Shown piece by piece: positions 21,153 to 31,820 of a stretch of 64,000 nt of DNA. The notes below the pieces were generated by a model. It saw only the letters and a list, made by a program, of their open reading frames with translations, had not been told where the DNA came from and did no database searches. The DNA lies in contig OY720344.1 of NCBI GenBank assembly GCA_963082975.1, positions 85,622,107 through 85,686,106 of the forward strand. Direction: 5' to 3'. The position numbers were made by a program, and so were the translations under genes. The DNA is from Labia minor (Eukaryota > Arthropoda > Insecta > Dermaptera > Spongiphoridae). Every line of letters starts with the position of its first letter. Position 1 is the stretch's first letter.

Positions 21153-21627
21153 ATTTATAACTAATTAATCACTTTAGTCAGTCTCTCTAATGTTAATTGA
21201 TTAACTTAATTGATTAATTGATTAATATTACTTTAAATGATTATTTCAAAAATAAATTATTCAAAAGATTGAAAAATAAAATAAAATTTCAAAATCACAT
21301 ATTTTTGATTGAAATTAAATAGTTCGATAGGAAATATTATTATAAACACAAGACAACATTAATAGTAGTGATTAGTTTGAGAATAATTCTACGCAAAAGA
21401 AAAATTTGAAAGCTGTCTTATTAGATTAATTTATTAATTTATTATGTGTGTGTATGTTTGCGTGTGTTTGTGGAAATATGAAATATAACTCTGCTATAGT
21501 ATTGATAATATTTTTACATTAATTTTATCATTTGTCTATATTTCATTAATTTTAAATCTTTCAAAATAAATTTAAAAATTCAGTCATATTATTTACATTT
21601 CTCAAGCGTCTCTTAATCTTCATTTAG
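21153..21627. other. AT-rich intronic DNA
   Basis: Nothing recognised. Confidence 0.5.
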
Positions 21628-21691
21628 GACTTCATTAAAGAAATGGCATTGAAGTTTTTATACTTCTTTTCATTTTTTGAAGGAGACAAAT
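21628..21691 (+). CDS. Candidate coding exon of the plus-strand gene
   Basis: One of the best splice pairs in the window: acceptor tcttaatcttcatttag, 64 nt, then donor AAAT|GTAAGTAA. Only one frame is open (the other two stop within 30 nt). It reads DFIKEMALKFLYFFSFF then EGDK, with entry phase 0 and exit phase 1. Those phases fit the candidates at 19072 and 38883. The aromatic hydrophobic stretch could be a helix of a repeat protein or part of a membrane segment. Identity unknown. Confidence 0.5.
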
Positions 21692-22962
21692 GTAAGTAAA
21701 ATAATTATTGATATTTTATTTTATTTATATTTTATTTTAAATTTTTATATTCTATTGAAATATATAATGATTCATGTTTCATTCATGATTTAATGTTTGT
21801 AACTTTTAAATAGGTTAATCAAATATCTAACTAATGATGATGAAAATATGTTGTTAGTAAATGAGATAAAGGGTGAAAGAGAGAGTGAGAGATGGAGAAC
21901 ATTTCTGAATACGTTAGTTAGTCATCATGAGAGTAAATATTGCAAGATTAACAAACTAATCGATTTACATTCATTATGTCAATGATATTGAACGAATGGA
22001 TAATGTAAATTCACTCTCTTATCATTTGTTTATAAAATTAAATTATACTCCTATTTAATAAATAAGACAAGTATTTTTGATATCTACTCAATAAATATTT
22101 ATTTAATTTGAAGTAATATATTAGAATAATTACTTGTTATGATCATATTTTTTTTATTAGTATTATCATGATTTTATTTTATATAACTAAAAACTAAACA
22201 TAAATATATAAATATTTAATAAGGATAATTTAAATTTAAACTGTCGGTGAAATTTCAAATGATCGTCAGGTAAAAACCATAAAACCGCGAAATATTCAAG
22301 TAAATAATATAATTTAAGATAAATATGGTCTTAATATTTTAGTAAATTAACTAACTACTCAGACCGATTCGGCACTTTTCGCATATTTAACTCAAATTAT
22401 TATTTTTTAAATTAATCTTATTTTATTTGAATATTCCTTCTTTTCATAGACTATAAAATTTATCTATATCTAATGAAAAAAAATAGAAATTATTTAATTT
22501 AGTTTTTACGAAACAGACATTATTTTTAAAACGTCAATTAATATTACTAAATTATAAAATCTTTGTTTTTTTGATTTTAGTTTAATTACTAATTTCTTAA
22601 TTACTACTAAATTTTAAGTACAAAAATGATTCGTAGATTATTTAAAAATTAAATTATGCTTTTTTATAGACAAATGATTTAAAGTAGTCGTTTTAAATTT
22701 ATTTTTTTGTTATAATTGAGTAAATTTTTTAAATTTATTTTAAATCCAAATTTATTTAAAGGTTTCTTTCTTTCATTTATTATGTTAAATATATTCTCTT
22801 TTGAAAATCAACTTACTATTAAATTTAGAAATATGAGTTCAATTATAATAACTTAAAATTTGTATATTTAATTATAATATTAAAAAATAAGTATTGTTTG
22901 AAACTCTGAGACTCTACGGAACTCGAATATTATTCTTTAAATATTTAGAATAAAATTATATA
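21692..22962. other. AT-rich intronic DNA
   Basis: AT-rich, including a slightly GC-richer stretch at 22350-22385. Nothing recognised. Confidence 0.5.
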
Positions 22963-23789
22963 CAGGGTTATCATAAAAGAATGGTGCGGTTTCAGTAATT
23001 CGTACGAAGATTGTATGGAAATTTCTAAATGTTATATTGGTATCTCTGAAAGCCTACAACCCAAAAGTTTGTTTATAAGCTGTTCTAACCTCAACATCAG
23101 TTCTTGTGCTGTTGTTGCGGTGAGTTTAGTGAGTTACTATGTTCTTTGTTAAAGATAAAGTGTGTTTTATTGATGGCTGAAATCCGTAATTTTAGTTCAG
23201 TGTGCGTTGCGACGTGAATTTGGAAGAAATCCACCACACAAAAATAACATAACACGCTGGTTTAAACAATTTGAAAAAACTGGATCAGTTCAGAAACGGA
23301 AATCAACCGGCAGACCAAGTGTACCAGACGACGGTTGAACTAATTAGACAATCGACAATTAGAAGTCCTGGGAAGTCCTTGCCTCGTCGAAGCGTTGAAT
23401 TAGGTATTCCAAAAACAACGGTTCACAAAGTTTTACATAAAAAACTCAAATTACACTCTTATAAAATTCAGATACTGCAGGAATTGAACCCAATGATGGT
23501 GTAAACCGTTACAATTTAGCTGTTAAAATGTTGTAAAACCTTGCGATTTAAAAAACAGGATTAATGAAGCAATGACAACTATAACCGAAGAAATGTTAGC
23601 GAATGTTTGGAGAGAAGTTGATTATCGTTTGTTAACATTTGTCGAACGACTAAGGGCGCCTATATTGAAATTTATTAATTATGTAAAAATCTGTATGAGA
23701 CGACAAATTAGATTAATAAACAACATTAACTGTAAGTCATTCTGTTTCTCTTTAAACAATGTTCGAAACCGCACCATTCTTTTATGATA
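22963..23789 (+). mobile_element. Tc1/mariner-superfamily transposon, internally deleted
   Basis: Perfect 25-bp inverted repeats lie at 22969-22993 and 23765-23789, each containing aaaagaatggtgcggtttc or its complement. On the plus strand the N-terminal helix-turn-helix part is legible in broken frames: NITxWF.QFEKTGSVQKR, then the open segment TVELIRQSTIRSPGKSLP and LGIPKTTVHKVLHKKLKLH, then YKIQILQELNP. It jumps to the extreme C-terminus (INEAMTTITEEMLANVWREV and YRL). The whole catalytic DDE core is deleted. The left end has an extra cagggt and the right end is slightly shortened. Confidence 0.85.
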
Positions 23790-23814
23790 TTGATAAATTT
23801 TTTATAAAAACAAT

Positions 23815-24126
23815 GTTCAGATTCAGGCCAAATCGAACAACATTAGATCAAATTATCTCACAAAGAAAATTCAATATTTCTGTACACCAATTATTATGAC
23901 TCAGTTTAAATCGTATTTAAATTAAAAAAAAATATTTGAATTTATTTAAATTTTGTATGGCTGTGGGGACTAAATAAATTAAAAGTTATATTTAGTTTTA
24001 TAAATGAAATAAATGAAAACCTATTACATACACATTTTCAACCAAATAATTCGTATTACTTCGGGGATCCAGGGGGCAGAGTTCTCTGTCTAGGTGCGAA
24101 GAGCGCCGAAGGTGGACTGACCAGCT
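23815..24126 (+). mobile_element. HelA Helitron remnant (3' part)
   Basis: It begins in the captured reverse transcriptase (FRPNRTTLDQI and ISVHQLL legible). It continues with the conserved ataaatgaaaacct...tttcaaccaaat 3' segment and ends with a degraded hairpin gcgaagagcgccgaagg and cagctac instead of CTAG. Most of the element is deleted. The Tc1/mariner-type transposon lies immediately upstream. Confidence 0.7.
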
Positions 24127-24286
24127 ACTTTAAAACAAAAAAAATGAGCTCTGGCTAGGCAGACGATTTAAAAATAATTAAAAACAATTATATTAATATG
24201 TAACTATGTATTTTTTATTTCACCAATTAGTTTAATGTAATAATAAAAAATTTCCGACAATGAATATAAAATTAATACTTTGTAAA

Positions 24287-24565
24287 CTACCACTTCCGGT
24301 TTCCGGATATACACCAAAAGTTGAAGAATTCATACAACTGATGCATTAAGTAAATATACCAAATTTTATCAAAATTCGTTGAGCCGTTCAAGCTGTACAC
24401 ATCTATACGGACACACAACGGACCGATAGACGGACGGACAATCATGCTAAAAAATATTTTTTTTTATTAAGAAAATGCATAATTCGCGGAGATACGCAAA
24501 AATCTCCACATGAGAAATTTGGTGTCAAAACAATACCTTCCCTTCCTATCGTCGGTCGGTAAAAG
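24287..24565 (-). mobile_element. HltD fragment, inverted
   Basis: Contains the 5' half of HltD on the minus strand: ttttaccgaccgacgatagg, the GTCC/GTCT tract in decayed form, and aattttgataaaatttggt. The 3' half with the hairpin is missing. Confidence 0.75.
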
Positions 24566-24978
24566 GGCCAATACAGCTGGGACATTTGGTCATTTGTTTA
24601 ACGTTAATATCTCATTTCTTATTTCTATTAAATTATATACATAATATATAATTTAAAATTACAATTAATTATTTAAAATAGATTTTGTCAATTAAGTGAT
24701 ATCTAATGAATCACAATAGAAATTAAAATAAAAATTATTATAATATAATTTTGGGAATTGCTAGAATTTAATATTTTTATATTCATGTCCTCTTGAATTG
24801 AGGAAGTAGTCGGTAAATTAGTGTGGTAGGAATATACATGTTTGAGTTAATTAATTAATTTTGTATTTAATAAAATAATTAATTTTTATTTGTATATTTC
24901 TTTATTATAAAATATTAAATTGATAATAAAGTATAAAATTATAATTTTTCTTTAGGTTAGTGAATTTTCATCGTAAGA
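24566..24978. other. AT-rich intronic DNA
   Basis: Nothing recognised. Confidence 0.5.
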
Positions 24979-25025
24979 ATGGAGACGAGTGATCTTGAGT
25001 TGAGGAGGGTTGGGCAAAAACAAAG
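24979..25025 (+). CDS. Possible initial exon, unplaced
   Basis: ATG opens a frame reading METSDLELRRVGQKQR that ends at the donor CAAAG|GTCAGT. In-frame stops lie just upstream, so it would have to be a first coding exon. Its exit phase (2) does not fit the plus-strand chain that skips it (1 to 1 between 21628 and 38883), so it would belong to another transcript or be spurious. The frame G-TTA-GTG... from the strong acceptor tttttctttag at 24955 gives a competing short terminal exon. Confidence 0.25.
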
Positions 25026-25082
25026 GTCAGTGTCCATTCACTTTATATACTCATTTGGAAAATCCCACAATTTATTTAAATA

Positions 25083-25170
25083 CTAGCTGTGCAAATTGCC
25101 TCAGGTGATTTTCTACTCTATCAAACAGGCCCGGCCTTTGCCAGCAGTGTGCATCAAATAAGCTATATTT
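25083..25170 (-). mobile_element. Possible Helitron-type 3' end, fragment
   Basis: On the minus strand a GC patch with an aaaggccgggcct hairpin is followed by gaggcaatttgcacag and CTAG. That layout is reminiscent of a rolling-circle 3' end. No matching body or second copy is in the window. Confidence 0.25.
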
Positions 25171-25559
25171 TCTTTATTCATAATACATATACATGTATAT
25201 ATATAAATATTTCAAATAATTTTTATTCATTAGGGGTAGATTTATTTAAATTTTATAAATTCCTTTTTTTTAAGTGTTATTAAAATTATAAAGTTGAAAA
25301 AAATGATTGCAATATTATATAGAATTATATAGAAAGATAGAAAGATTTTAGAAATAAATAAGAACTAATAACTAATAAGAGTTAAGAAAATGTGAATTTT
25401 CATGGCGGTTATTTATTTTTTGATCATGGCTTTGTAAACAATTGTGTAAATAAAACTTAATAAATTTAAAAGTGATTAGTTTTGTAACAGAGAACCCAAA
25501 AGAAAAAAAAACATCTTTAAATTAATTAGTCTAAACGTTATGAACAAATAAATAATTTA

Positions 25560-25638
25560 TTAAGGTCCAAATTTTTTCTGGGGGTGACCCCGGACCACCC
25601 CGTGCTCCCCCGCCAACATAAAAGATCACGCTACGCCA
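25560..25638 (-). mobile_element. hAT MITE half, CAGTGGCGTA type
   Basis: The right side ends ctacgccactg, the same terminus as the complete MITE at 57453-57764. It is preceded by a GC-rich segment (ggaccaccccgtgctcccc). The other terminus is absent. It abuts a HelA fragment. Confidence 0.5.
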
Positions 25639-26055
25639 CTGATCCTTCGTGGGTAGAATGGGAGAGGAAAAAGATATTGATGCGGAGACCGATTGGAAAA
25701 CGTCCGCTTGGAAGACCAAGGACGCGTAGGAAGGGGCGTAAGAGAGATGGGTCCAGGGCTCAGGATAGGGACACTTGGAGAAATGTAGTTGTTGCGGCCA
25801 AGAACTTTCGAGTATCTTTGAGCCACATAGATAGATAGATATAACAAATACAATAATAATATATATAATTAATTTACTGATTAAATTAAAATATATTTTA
25901 AATAAGAACACAAAAAGAAATGAATGTTTTATGTAATATACTGATTGAAACAAAATGGATGAAAACCTTTTACTACTTTCAACCAAATACTATGTACCAC
26001 TCGGCGGAGTCCCCGTCTAGGTGTGAAGAGCGCCGAAGGCGCTCTGAGCAACTAG
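25639..26055 (+). mobile_element. HelA Helitron 3' fragment
   Basis: A 5'-truncated copy containing the best-preserved reverse transcriptase tail. Plus-strand pieces read RRPIGKRPLGRPRTRRKGRK, then AQDRDTWRNVVVAAKNFRV, then SLSHIDR. The conserved 3' segment follows, ending gaagagcgccgaaggcgctc, tgagcaa and CTAG. The long frames on both strands here come from this tail and are not host genes. Confidence 0.8.
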
Positions 26056-26425
26056 TTAATTTATAAATATATAATATTTATCTAATAATTTAATAATATA
26101 GTTTAATTTTTTTATGAAATTTTCTAAATATTTTTATTTAAAAAATAAATTAATTTATGGGAAATATTTTAATGTTTTTAATACCCTAATAAAAGATATT
26201 AGAATGCCTTTATGTGAACATCATGAAGAAATGACAGGTTATATCTAGATTCTACTTTTGAAAGAAAGTAATCCTTATAAAACTGAGTTAAAATTTAAAA
26301 AAATAATATGCTTTTGAAATTAAACTTATTTAATAATTATGGTCTATTATCTTCTTGTAATTGCTTCCATCGTTAACTTTAAGCTTATAGTACAGTAGTA
26401 ATAGTAATAAATTAAATCATTTATC
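26056..26425. other. AT-rich spacer
   Basis: Nothing recognised. Confidence 0.5.
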
Positions 26426-28010
26426 TTATCTTATTATGCTAGCTAAAATTGTATATATATTTGTATATATATATAACCATTGGTTCTCAAAAACCGCTCT
26501 AACGATTTTTTTCAAATTTACACTAGATATAGTATCTATAAAGAAAAATTGAGTTTTATTGATCACATCTCTTGAAACTTACAGCTTCATTATTAATTTC
26601 TTAATTGAAAATTATATATGGGTGTGACGTCATCAATTTTACTTCAATTAATATTTTTTTTATATTTAAAATATTTTAAAATAAAATAAATTTCGAAATA
26701 AAATTAAAAATATTTATTTTTAATAATATATATATATATATATATTTATTAATCTTAATTAATTAATTATTAACAAAAAAATACGGTTGGTTGATTCCCG
26801 CTTTTTTTTAAATGAATTGTATTAACATTTTTTTATATATTTAAAATATTTTAAAATTCATTATTTAATTTCAAAATAAAATTAAAAATATTTATTTTTA
26901 ATAAAATATATATATATATTTATTAATCACTCTCAAAAAAAACAAAAACAAAAACAAAAAAAACATATAATTCTTGCAAAGAGATTAAAAATGTCATTTT
27001 CATCATCTAAATATATTAGTCTATTGGGTAAAGGAACTGTTTTGAATAGTCAACTTAGCAGGATCGAAACCGGCGGAAAAAAATTTTTTTTTTTTTTTTA
27101 TCTATTATTTTATATTTATTTATTCATTGTTCTTTGATTAAATTTAATTTATTTTATTTTATTTTATTAATTAAAATGATGCAACATTTAATAATTGTAA
27201 TATTGTAATAAATTTTATTTTTTTTATTTTATTAATTACTTATTAGTCATTAACTAATAATTTAATATTAATTCAAAATTTTATAAATTTTTATTATTTA
27301 ATTTTGCTTTTGTTTATATATATATTTTAATTAACTTATCTTATCTTTTAATTTATATATGGACAAATGACACTCATATTGAAATTTGACTCCCGCCTTT
27401 TTTTAAAAGATATTTTTTTTATATTTAAAATATTTTAAAATTTTTTATTTAATTTCGAAATAAAATTAAAAATATATATTTTAATAATATTTTATAATTA
27501 TAAATTACGATATATATTTATCATTCTTCCAATAAAAAAAAAATATTCATGCACTTAGAAACATATCTAATAATACATATTTATGTATTATTGAGGACCC
27601 CAAGTTCCATGCAATGATGCAACATTTAATAATTGTAATAAATAATTAAAGAATTGTATATCAGCTCGGTGTCCCAAGTATTAATATTACCAGCCAAACC
27701 CAATATAATAATGAATTATTTTTTTTTAACTTAATTACCTAGCCGAGGCTCGGGGTCCCGGTGTGATCTTAATATATTGTCAGAATTAGATAAATAATGT
27801 AGAGAGAAAAATTATTTAAAAATAGATATTTATTTAAATGAAATAAAATTATTTAATTTACAGAATGAAAATGTCTATAATAATGTCTAAACATTTTTTC
27901 GAGCGACAGCTCGGTATCCCAGGTATTAATATTACCAGCCAAACCCAATAATAATGAATCATTTTTTTTAACTTAAGTACCGAGCCGAGGCTCGGGGTCC
28001 CGGTACTATG
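26426..28010 (+). repeat. RepX dispersed repeat, copy 1
   Basis: It shares its start with 39822-41412: tatgctagctaaaattgtat, then ggttctcaaaaaccgctcta, then cttgaaact/acatacagcttc. It also shares short internal landmarks (tatttatttattcattgttc, taataattgtaatattgtaa) and the end block. A tRNA-like pair of boxes (ctattgggtaaaggaactg and ggatcgaaaccggcgg) occurs near 27020-27075. Two copies of a block of about 100 bp (27662-27771 and 27908-28007) run from gctcggtgtccc to gccgaggctcggggtcccgg. No coding potential. Class uncertain. Confidence 0.6.
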
Positions 28011-28098
28011 CATTAAGGGCAAATTAATTGTTTATAAAATAAATTTCTACAATTTAGATCGCGTTGAGTTAGGTTATTTATATTAAAAATTAAATTAA

Positions 28099-28606
28099 TA
28101 AGTTGACCTGTGGCCAGGTCCGAACCGACCAACGGTTTGAAGTAAATAAATTTCCAGTTACAGAAACAATTTCAAATAATTTTAATAAATCTATTAATGT
28201 AATAAAAACAGATATGGATACATAAATAATAAATATAAACATTTTTAATTTTATTTTATTTATAATATATATGTGCAAGACCAGGTTGTGACGTCATGAA
28301 TGGCTGGATGACGTCATATAATTTTAAATCAAGAAAAAACTAATAAATATGATTTTCCCGAGGACAACCAAAAGTTGATCAATTCATCCCACTGATGCAT
28401 TAAGTAAATATACCAAATTTCATCAAAATCCGTTCAGCCGTTCAGGCTGTACACATCTATACGGACGGACAGACGGACGGACGGACATCATGCTAAAAAT
28501 ACTTTTTTCTGTTAAGAAAATTCATGATTCGTGGAGATATGTAAAAATCTCCACATGTGAAATTTGGTGTGAAAAAAATACCTCCCTTACTATCGTCGGT
28601 CGATAA
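28099..28606 (-). mobile_element. HltD Helentron-like element, inverted, internally deleted
   Basis: Both HltD ends are present on the minus strand: ttatcgaccgacgatagt at the 5' end, and cgttggtcggttcggacctg with the GACCTG-GCCA-CAGGTC hairpin at the 3' end. A deletion near 28368 removes about 125 bp between the ttttgat...cat block and the tgacgtca region. Confidence 0.8.
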
Positions 28607-29545
28607 AAATGTATAGAACTCACTTTTTACTTTCCCGCATACTTCGTATAAGGGAAGTATTGGAATCGTCAAAAATTTCGACTTCGAGATTTCGATAGAT
28701 CTTGACGTTTTAGACCTCCCTGAGTCGGAAAATACCATTTTTCGAATTATGTCTGTGTGTGTGTATGTATGTATGTATGTATGTAATGTCTGTAAGCAAA
28801 TTTACTCAAAAACTAATCAAGCTAGGACTTCGAAATTTGGTACACCGATATTATTCACAGTTTGTAGATTTCTATCAAAATTTCGTCAAAATCGGTTAAC
28901 CGGAAGTGGTACTTTACCTACACTGGTTGCGTTTACCTTTCTAGTAAAGTACCAGTTTGCTTCGAGATATTTGCTTCATATTTTGTATATAGATCTAAAA
29001 CTATGAAAAAAATTGAGATCATGATCATTGATTTCATCATGATCTGACTACCGGAAGTGACATTTTACCTATACAAGAAGCGTTTCTTTTTTACCGACCG
29101 ACGATAGTAAGGGAGGTATTGTTTTCACACCAAATTTCACCTATGGATATTTTTAGGTACATATCTCCACGAATCATGCATTTTCTTAACAGAAAAAAGT
29201 ATTTTTAGCATGATGTCTGTCCGTCCGTCCGTATAGATGTGTACAGCCTGAACGGCTCAACGGATTTTGATGAAATTTGGTATATTTACTTAATACATCA
29301 GTAGGATGAATTGATCAACTTTTGGTGTAAATCCGGAAACCGGAAGTGCTAGTATTGCCGATCGAAGAGAGGAAGTGAAGGGTTATTTTCATATCAAATT
29401 TCACGTGAGGACATATCTCCACGTGTTATGCACTTTGTATTGGTTTTATCCTCGAGAAAAATCATCTTCATTAGTTTTTTCTTAATTTAAAATTATATGA
29501 CGTCACCCAGCACTTCATGACGTCACAGCCAGCCCTTATATTATA

Positions 29546-31559
29546 TCTATATATATAAAGGAGAGTGTTTGTATGTATGTATGTATATATATATGTATGT
29601 AATTTGTTTACTTTTTTGCTGTCATGGAAACAAACAAAAAAGAAATTTCCTACTTAACCGACACTTTACCGGTAATTTAGAATTATGAACATCAAAAAAT
29701 AAGAAACGATTTCTACATCATAATATTCTTATATATCTCTATGGTAACATAGGCTATAGATTTTATTAATATCTAATTCTAATCAATAACCGCAGAATTT
29801 AATTTTTTAAAGTTTATATAGTTCTTCGTGTTGTTGATTCAAGAGCCAGGCGTGGCCCACTGACTGGCGGACTCATTTTACACAATGTATATAACTAGCA
29901 ATCAAAGAATTATTATAATATTTAACTTTTTATTTTAAATTCTAATATTCAAATATCATTTCAATTAAATAATTTATTCTAAAAGTTCCCATTTTAATTA
30001 ATATAATAAAATATTTAAATCATATTTAACTTAAATTATTTTGTATTTATTCTTTCTATATTTGAATACTTCTTTTATTTTAAGGGAGGGAATTAACTAT
30101 GATCTAAAAAAAATAATAAATGAACTTAATAATAAAAAATCAAATAAATCCATTAATTTAAATTAATACTATTAATGAATGTATATATTGTTAATTTATC
30201 TTTAGTTTTATCAATACTTTTATACCGTTAATTTTTATAAATTGTCTCAAGTCTCTAACTTTGCATTTTCTCAAATTTTATTATAATTAAAAATATTCAA
30301 TAAAAATCAAGCAATGAAATTAAAATATCAAAATGAAATGATCAAGAAATATTATACTCTATTATAACATATACAATACTTATAACTATAGGCGGAGGAA
30401 ATATTTGACGATATCATTGCGTGTTCATACCAAATCGATCAACATTAATTAAGATATTTTCATTATGACAGATATTAAAAAAACCGCGAATTCAATATCT
30501 CTGTTCACTAATTATTTGTAGACTTTAGTAAAACCTACGCATGACTCAATAGATCCGGATAAACTTTTTCAAATTTTGATCTTAAAATTTATCTTGAAGG
30601 TAGTAAAGAAAGAGTAAGATGCGGAAATCAATTGTAAAATATTAGGTGACCCAGACGACTCAAATAATATAATAGGAGATTCGGCAATTGCAATTACAGA
30701 TAGCGAGGAAAAATTAATCGAGGTAGGAAAAGAGATGAGGTTTGAAATTAATAATGATAAATAAATATATTTAGAAACAAACAGGAGCAGTATTAACATA
30801 CAAGATGTAGAATTTGAATATGTAGAAAAATTGAATGTAATCACGAAGGATAATAATATTTGAGAAGAATTTAAATCGAAGTTGCAATCGGGAAACGCCT
30901 GTTATCATGCAGTAAAGAGGCTTATCTCATCAAAATTATTATAAAAGGGAATGAAAATTAAAATATATAAAACAATTATTTTGTCTGTTGTATTATATGA
31001 GTGTGAGACATGGTCTATGATCTTAGGAGATGAGAGTGGATTCAGAGTATTTGAGAATAGGATTCTCCCCAGCATTTATGGGCCAAAGAAAGATGAGGGA
31101 ATGACGTACGAGAGATGGAACAGAGGTTCAGGATAAGGACACTTGGAGAAATGTGGTTGTAGCTGCCAAGAACTTTCGAGTACCGTTGAGCCACGCATGG
31201 TCTATGACCCTGGGAGATGAGAGTAGATTCAGATTATTCTTTCCAGCATTTATTGGCCAAAGAAAGATGAGGTCACCGGGGACACTTGGAGAAATGTGGT
31301 TGTAGCTGCCAAGAACTTTCGTGTAGATAGATATAACATATTCAATAATAATATATATAATTAATTTACTATTTAAATTAAAATATATTTTAAATAATCA
31401 CACAATAAGAAATGAATGTTTTATGTTATACATTGTTTGAAACAAAATGGATGAAAACCTTTTACTACTTTCAACCAAATACTATGTACCACTCGGGGGT
31501 ACAGGGGGCGGAGCCCCCGTCTAGATGTGAAGAGCGACGAAGGAGCTCTGAGCAGCTAG
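29546..31559 (+). mobile_element. HelA Helitron, 2.0-kb copy inside HltB
   Basis: It starts TCTATATATATAAAGGAG and ends with hairpins (gggggcggagccccc, agagcgacgaaggagctct) and CTAG. The left flank ends in A and the right flank begins T, as Helitrons require, with no target duplication. Its own microsatellite is GTAT in place of GTCT. The ataaccgcagaatttaa block and the reverse transcriptase segment are present. Confidence 0.82.
30420..31325 (+). pseudogene. Captured reverse transcriptase fragment in HelA (second copy)
   Basis: Broken frames give DDSNNIIGDSAIAITDSEE, QDVEFEYVEKLNVI, LYECETWSMILGDESGFRVF and IYGPKKDEG. The tail RNVVVAAKNFRV is then present twice, because the segment at about 31005-31165 is partly duplicated at about 31192-31320. 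The GFRPNR block is decayed to yeast-like noise. Non-functional. Confidence 0.75.
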
Positions 31560-31820
31560 TTATAAATAAAATAAAATTAAAAATATTTATATTATATCCA
31601 TATCTGTTTTTTTACATTTAAAATATCAGTTAACCGGAAGTAGCACTTTATTCTATATATATATATATATATAAATGTTACCAAATATCAAATTTGACAC
31701 CAATAAACTAATACGAACTGGCTCTTTATCAATACCAAGTTTACACATTCTAAATATTCATTCACAACTCTTTATACCTATTTATATACGGGAAAGTCTA
31801 GGGGAGGACACTCCCGCTTA

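Larger units (their letters stand above)
28629..31820 (+). mobile_element. HltB Helentron-like element, copy 2, split by a Helitron
   Basis: The 5' part (28629-29545) and 3' part (31560-31820) together reproduce HltB copy 1 at 7681-8866, including the HltD segment inside it, the GTAT microsatellite, and the end gggaaagtctaggggagg with cactcccgctta. The HelA Helitron at 29546-31559 interrupts it. The same HltB/HltD junctions as in copy 1 show that the composite existed before it spread. Confidence 0.8.

Noticed and set aside
22240-22269. Exon-like TVGEISNDRQ before CAG|GTAAAA
   Set aside because: A stop lies immediately upstream in that frame and there is no acceptor between.
24979-25025. Placing METSDLELRRVGQKQR as an exon of the plus-strand chain
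   Set aside because: Exit phase 2 does not fit entry phase 1 at 38883, and upstream in-frame stops prevent a spliced entry; kept only as a low-confidence independent exon.
25531-25986. 151-codon minus-strand open frame
   Set aside because: It is antisense to the reverse transcriptase tail and 3' end of a HelA fragment; the plus-strand frame is the biologically meaningful one.
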